Assembly (NCBI GenBank): GCA_022360735.1 | Contig: JAKSCF010000513.1 | Span: 1 to 14,880 of the forward strand | From: Clostridia bacterium | GTDB lineage: Bacteria; Bacillota_A; Clostridia; Peptostreptococcales; JAAYPU01 | Reading direction: 5' to 3' | Length of the DNA: 14,880 nt | In this document: positions 14,055-14,880 of the stretch, piece by piece | How the letters are laid out: every line of letters starts with the position of its first letter | Numbering within the stretch: position 1 is the stretch's first letter | Translations under genes and position numbers: made by a program | The notes under the pieces: model-generated | What the model was told of the DNA's origin: nothing | The model's input: only the letters and a program-made list of their open reading frames with translations | Database searches by the model: none

Positions 14055-14072
14055 TTGTGAGGTGAAAACAAA

Positions 14073-14880
14073 ATGGCAAATTTATTTGGAACTCTAAACA
14101 TTTCAAAAAAAGGCATGATGGCTCAATCTTTTGCTATCAATACCACCAGTCATAACATATCCAATGCCGATACACCTGGATTTTCCAGGCAGAGAGTGCA
14201 CATGCAGGCTTCTTCGCCGTATACATATTCCGGTATTGGACATCTTGGTACAGGCGTTGACGTAGTCGGTATAGAAAGGATACGGGATGAGTTTTTAGAT
14301 GCCCAAATTTGCTATGAGGTTTCTATTAACGGAAGATATGAAGCTTCACAAACGGTTTTGGAGCAGGTAGAAATGATATTCCTAGAACCTTCGGACACGG
14401 GCTTAAACGAATATATGACTGCCATGTGGGACAGCTGGGAGGAACTGGGGAATTACCCGGAAAAATCCAATGGTTCAACCTTCGTAGCCGGGACTTCAAA
14501 AACCTTTGCAGATGAACTTAACCGCATGTCCCTGCAGCTTGATACTCTAAAATTGGATACCATCAGTACCATAGAAGGCAAAACCTATGATGCCAATCAA
14601 TTAATTCATGAAATACAAGATTTGAGTGATCAGATATATAAATTATCTACTAAAGATTTAAGTGCCAACGACCTGATGGACAGAAGAGATTTGATGATTG
14701 AAAAGTTATCGGCCATTGTTAATGTTAACGTGGATTATGATGAATTTTCCAGAGTGAAGATTACAGAAGCAGATTCCGGGTCCAATATAGTATTGTTGGG
14801 CTTTAATACGCAAGAACCTGTAACCAATGAAATGTCCACCATTCGAAGTGTAACAGATTTAGGGGTAAATGTTCAAGAGA
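14073..14880 (+). CDS. flgK: Flagellar hook-associated protein 1 FlgK (5' part)
   Basis: First hook-filament junction protein, exported through the flagellar type III system and chaperoned by FlgN. The visible 269 residues open with MANLFGTLNISKKGMMAQ, followed by the rod/hook-family motif TTSHNISNADTPGFSRQRV (residues 24-42, the NxANxxTxGYxRQ class), then GTGVDVVGIERIRDEFLD, and later the FlgK stretch WDSWEELGNYPE and DLMDRRDLMIEKLS. FlgK is usually 450-650 aa, so roughly half is missing past the window edge; no frame break is seen. Start ATG 14073 has GAGGTGA about nine bases upstream. Codon use is slightly richer in GC than in flgM/flgN, as is common in structural flagellar genes. Confidence 0.97.
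   Translation, partial: MANLFGTLNISKKGMMAQSFAINTTSHNISNADTPGFSRQRVHMQASSPYTYSGIGHLGTGVDVVGIERIRDEFLDAQICYEVSINGRYEASQTVLEQVEMIFLEPSDTGLNEYMTAMWDSWEELGNYPEKSNGSTFVAGTSKTFADELNRMSLQLDTLKLDTISTIEGKTYDANQLIHEIQDLSDQIYKLSTKDLSANDLMDRRDLMIEKLSAIVNVNVDYDEFSRVKITEADSGSNIVLLGFNTQEPVTNEMSTIRSVTDLGVNVQE

Overview
The window is AT-rich, with strong AGGAGG-type ribosome-binding sites. Together with DUF421/DUF4363, a tetrahydrofolate riboswitch, FliY with CheC-type motifs, ComFB and a FlgM/sigma-28 circuit, this points to a motile Gram-positive anaerobe of the Clostridia. The genus cannot be read from the sequence.

Left part (1 to about 5330), accessory and housekeeping genes: a patatin-like hydrolase (minus); a divergent one-helix membrane protein of unknown function (plus) ending in a clear terminator; and a convergent folate ECF transporter S component (FolT-type, minus) behind a recognisable THF riboswitch with its own promoter and a plausible SD-sequestering platform. 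Next come a DUF421 (YetF-type)/DUF4363 membrane pair (minus) and an unrecognised 261-aa protein with an XRE-like C-terminal region (minus). The leader of that last gene is an array of seven clear, and up to ten degenerate, 11-bp tandem repeats. Divergent from it is a ComFB-family gene (plus) with a structured leader.

Right part (about 5500 to the end), one long plus-strand motility cluster: cheA-cheW-cheR-cheB-cheY-fliM-fliY, then flgM behind a near-consensus sigma-28 promoter, then flgN and the 5' part of flgK, which runs off the window. CheA/CheW form the receptor-coupled kinase, CheR/CheB set receptor methylation, CheY carries the signal to the FliM/FliY switch, FliY probably also dephosphorylates CheY-P, FlgM restrains sigma-28, FlgN chaperones hook-filament proteins and FlgK is the first hook-filament junction protein.

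The motility genes are conventional. The items most worth a second look are the 11-bp repeat leader and its unknown regulator-like gene, the ComFB gene with a folded leader beside the chemotaxis operon, and the THF riboswitch platform. I found no clear evidence of a wholly new multi-gene system.
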